A stretch of DNA of 6,283 bases from the NCBI GenBank assembly GCA_030668545.1, contig DAOUTT010000140.1:1-6283 (forward strand). The letters are read 5' to 3'. Origin of the DNA: Anaerolineales bacterium. Its GTDB lineage: Bacteria > Chloroflexota > Anaerolineae > Anaerolineales > E44-bin32. How positions within the stretch are numbered: position 1 is the first letter of the stretch; the number at the start of each line of letters is the position of its first letter. The translations under genes and the position numbers were made by a program. Positions 4,673 to 6,283 of the stretch are shown piece by piece. The notes under the pieces are model-generated. The model had not been told where the DNA came from and did not search any database. It saw only the letters and a program-made list of their open reading frames with translations.

Positions 4673-6283
4673 TGGATCCTCAATGTCTCGATACGGATAA
4701 CGCCCTCACCTAACATCGATGTCAATTGTGCATGGAGGTCTGGGCAATATCCAGTGGTTGAACTGGGGAAATCGACTTGATAGCGACGAGACGCTTCGAA
4801 TAACAAGAACTCGAAGCGATCATTTCCTGGATACGATGTGAGCAGGCCATGAACTCTGCGCATTCGCAATGCATCTCTTTGCCGGTCACCAGTTGTCTCC
4901 AGGAGCACGGTAACCATTTTCACTTCTCCATCTAGAAACGTCTCGAGTGGAGCGGGAGAAAAAGCAGGCGGTGCTTCCGATAATTCACGATCCATATTTT
5001 GTGGAGCGACTACCGGCTCGATGGGATCAGATTCATCAACTGAGGTCGCTACAGATTGCCCCTCGAATGTGAGTGCGATCGAGTTGTACCTGATATCGGC
5101 TGCAGGAGGGAAAGGTGGTGGTGGTGGAAGTTCTTCCCCCTCGCCTGAATATGATGGCGGTTGCGGAATCTCTCCGGAATCCACCGTTGGAATAGGCGCC
5201 GATGGAGGAGGTTGGGTAACTTTGCGATGATCTCCGTTAATGGTTTGTACCTTCGAGAAATCATCGGTGATCTGGTCAGCGAGGATCTTCACCGCGCCTC
5301 GCTCACGGTCAATTTTTCCTACTGCGACGACGATATCTTCCTCGCTCAGCCAGGTAGAGATATTCTTCCAGACCCTGCTGAATACAACCAGCTCAATAGT
5401 CCCCTGTAAATCCTCCAGCGTCACAAAACCCATCGCCTTCCCGGTGCGAGTCTGATATGGTCTTATATTACAAACTTCGCCAGCGACACAAACTTGCTGC
5501 CCCTGGTTTGTCTCCTCTAATTCGGAGCTAAAGTGAGTGGTAATTTGTGTGAGTTCCGACAAATACGGCGTCAGGGGATGATCCGAGATGTAGATCCCTA
5601 ATAATTCCTTCTCCCAACTCAGGAGACGGCGCTGAGGAATATCCGAGGTCACGGGAGGCAAGTCCAGGGCGTCGCTCACGCCGGTCTTCTGACCGAAGAA
5701 GGACATCTGACCAGCCTCAGCTGCCCGGAAATGGTTGGCGGATAACGCCATAATTCGGTCCATGAAATCCATCATAGCGATGCGCGGCGCGAGGCTATCG
5801 AGAGCGCCAACGCGAATAAGACTTTCCATCGCCCGTTTCCCAACCTTGCGTAGATCAACCCGCCGGGCGAATTCCTCCAGGGTGTTGAATACCCCTTCTT
5901 CCTCTCTGGCTTCAAGAATAGTCTCGATAGCTCCCTGACCGACATTCTTAGCTGCACCAAGCCCGAAACGGATACCTTCTTTTCCGTCTCCACAATCCTC
6001 GGGGGAGAAATCATAGCCGCTCGAATTCACATCAGGCGGCAGAATTTCTAACTCCATCCGGCGACAATCGGCGATGTAAAGCGCCACTTTATCCGTATCA
6101 TGCTTGACGACGGATAGCAAAGCTGTCATATATTCAAGAGGGTACTGCGTCTTGAGATAGGCGGTCTGAACTGCGATGACCCCGTAATCAGCGGCGTGCG
6201 CTTTATTGAAGCCATAACGGGCAAAATTTTCCCAATCGTCAAAAACATCGGTGGCTGTTTTCTGATCGACATCGTTTTCAACT
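4669..6283 (-). CDS. dnaE: DNA polymerase III subunit alpha, C-terminal part (partial at the window edge)
   Basis: Replicative DNA polymerase catalytic subunit. The frame is open from the right edge, so the first visible codon is at 6282 and the Met at 6129 is internal, not a start. About 537 residues are visible. Order: end of the polymerase fingers with NFARYGFNKAHAADY (visible 19-33), the family signature; a helix-hairpin-helix region (about 105-161, GLGAAKNVGQGAIETIL); an internal sliding-clamp-binding motif QMSFF (192-196); the OB-fold (about 262-338, beginning VCVAGEVCNIRPY); a low-complexity proline-rich linker (about 358-450, with PPPPPFPP); and a folded C-terminal domain (about 453-535, VTVLLETTGDRQRDALRMRR). 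The PHP domain and the polymerase active-site aspartates lie outside the window. The stop TGA overlaps the pfkA ATG by four bases. The use of TGA as a true stop here argues against TGA recoding in this genome. Confidence 0.97.
   Translation of the reverse strand, partial: VENDVDQKTATDVFDDWENFARYGFNKAHAADYGVIAVQTAYLKTQYPLEYMTALLSVVKHDTDKVALYIADCRRMELEILPPDVNSSGYDFSPEDCGDGKEGIRFGLGAAKNVGQGAIETILEAREEEGVFNTLEEFARRVDLRKVGKRAMESLIRVGALDSLAPRIAMMDFMDRIMALSANHFRAAEAGQMSFFGQKTGVSDALDLPPVTSDIPQRRLLSWEKELLGIYISDHPLTPYLSELTQITTHFSSELEETNQGQQVCVAGEVCNIRPYQTRTGKAMGFVTLEDLQGTIELVVFSRVWKNISTWLSEEDIVVAVGKIDRERGAVKILADQITDDFSKVQTINGDHRKVTQPPPSAPIPTVDSGEIPQPPSYSGEGEELPPPPPFPPAADIRYNSIALTFEGQSVATSVDESDPIEPVVAPQNMDRELSEAPPAFSPAPLETFLDGEVKMVTVLLETTGDRQRDALRMRRVHGLLTSYPGNDRFEFLLFEASRRYQVDFPSSTTGYCPDLHAQLTSMLGEGVIRIETLRIQ
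4678..4681 (-). promoter_or_regulatory. Ribosome binding site of pfkA inside the dnaE end
   Basis: The minus strand reads GAGG-ATCCA-ATG, a five-base spacing. Together with the 4-base ATGA overlap it supports coupled translation of pfkA after dnaE. Confidence 0.6.

Noticed and set aside
6127..6129. Start codon of the dnaE-like gene
   Set aside because: The same frame is open upstream to the window edge and encodes the conserved DnaE segment YGFNKAHAADY, so this Met is internal.

Overview
This is a bacterial chromosomal window of moderate GC. It carries four recognisable genes, one weakly supported small gene and one partial gene at the left edge. The stand-alone mutase large subunit (no fused B12 domain), the dnaE-pfkA pairing and the long proline-rich linker near the DnaE C-terminus suggest an uncultured lineage such as Chloroflexota. 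That placement is an impression from protein style, not a demonstrated assignment.

Layout. Positions 1-92 (minus) hold the start of a small membrane protein with a good ribosome binding site. A divergent intergenic region of about 200 bases follows, with a near-perfect extended -10 promoter and a strong ribosome binding site for the next gene. Positions 292-1971 (plus) encode a B12-dependent acyl-CoA mutase catalytic subunit, ended by a clear hairpin terminator. Positions 2031-2579 are mostly non-coding apart from a possible small minus-strand gene (2200-2475). Positions 2580-3509 (plus) encode a PflX-like radical SAM protein whose promoter lies so close to the ATG that the mRNA may be leaderless. 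The right half is a minus-strand operon: the C-terminal third or so of dnaE (6283-4669, running off the window) overlaps by 4 bases with pfkA (from 4672), and a minus-strand terminator lies at 3553-3574.

The most notable observation is in pfkA. The recognisable 6-phosphofructokinase reading frame stops at a TGA (3899-3901) exactly where the family has the second glycine of the Arg-Gly-Gly motif. The same frame then continues with a normal phosphofructokinase tail to a TGA at 3701-3703. The total is 323 codons, a normal full length. Six codons before the TGA, another near-invariant glycine is read as tryptophan. This is either a very recent inactivation, a sequence error, or (less likely) recoding.

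A second point is the mutase. Its two substrate-specificity positions are Phe89 and Gln207, as in isobutyryl-CoA mutase, rather than the Tyr/Arg of classical methylmalonyl-CoA mutase, so the usual product name may not be its true substrate. I see no CRISPR array, RNA gene, insertion sequence or defence system in this window.
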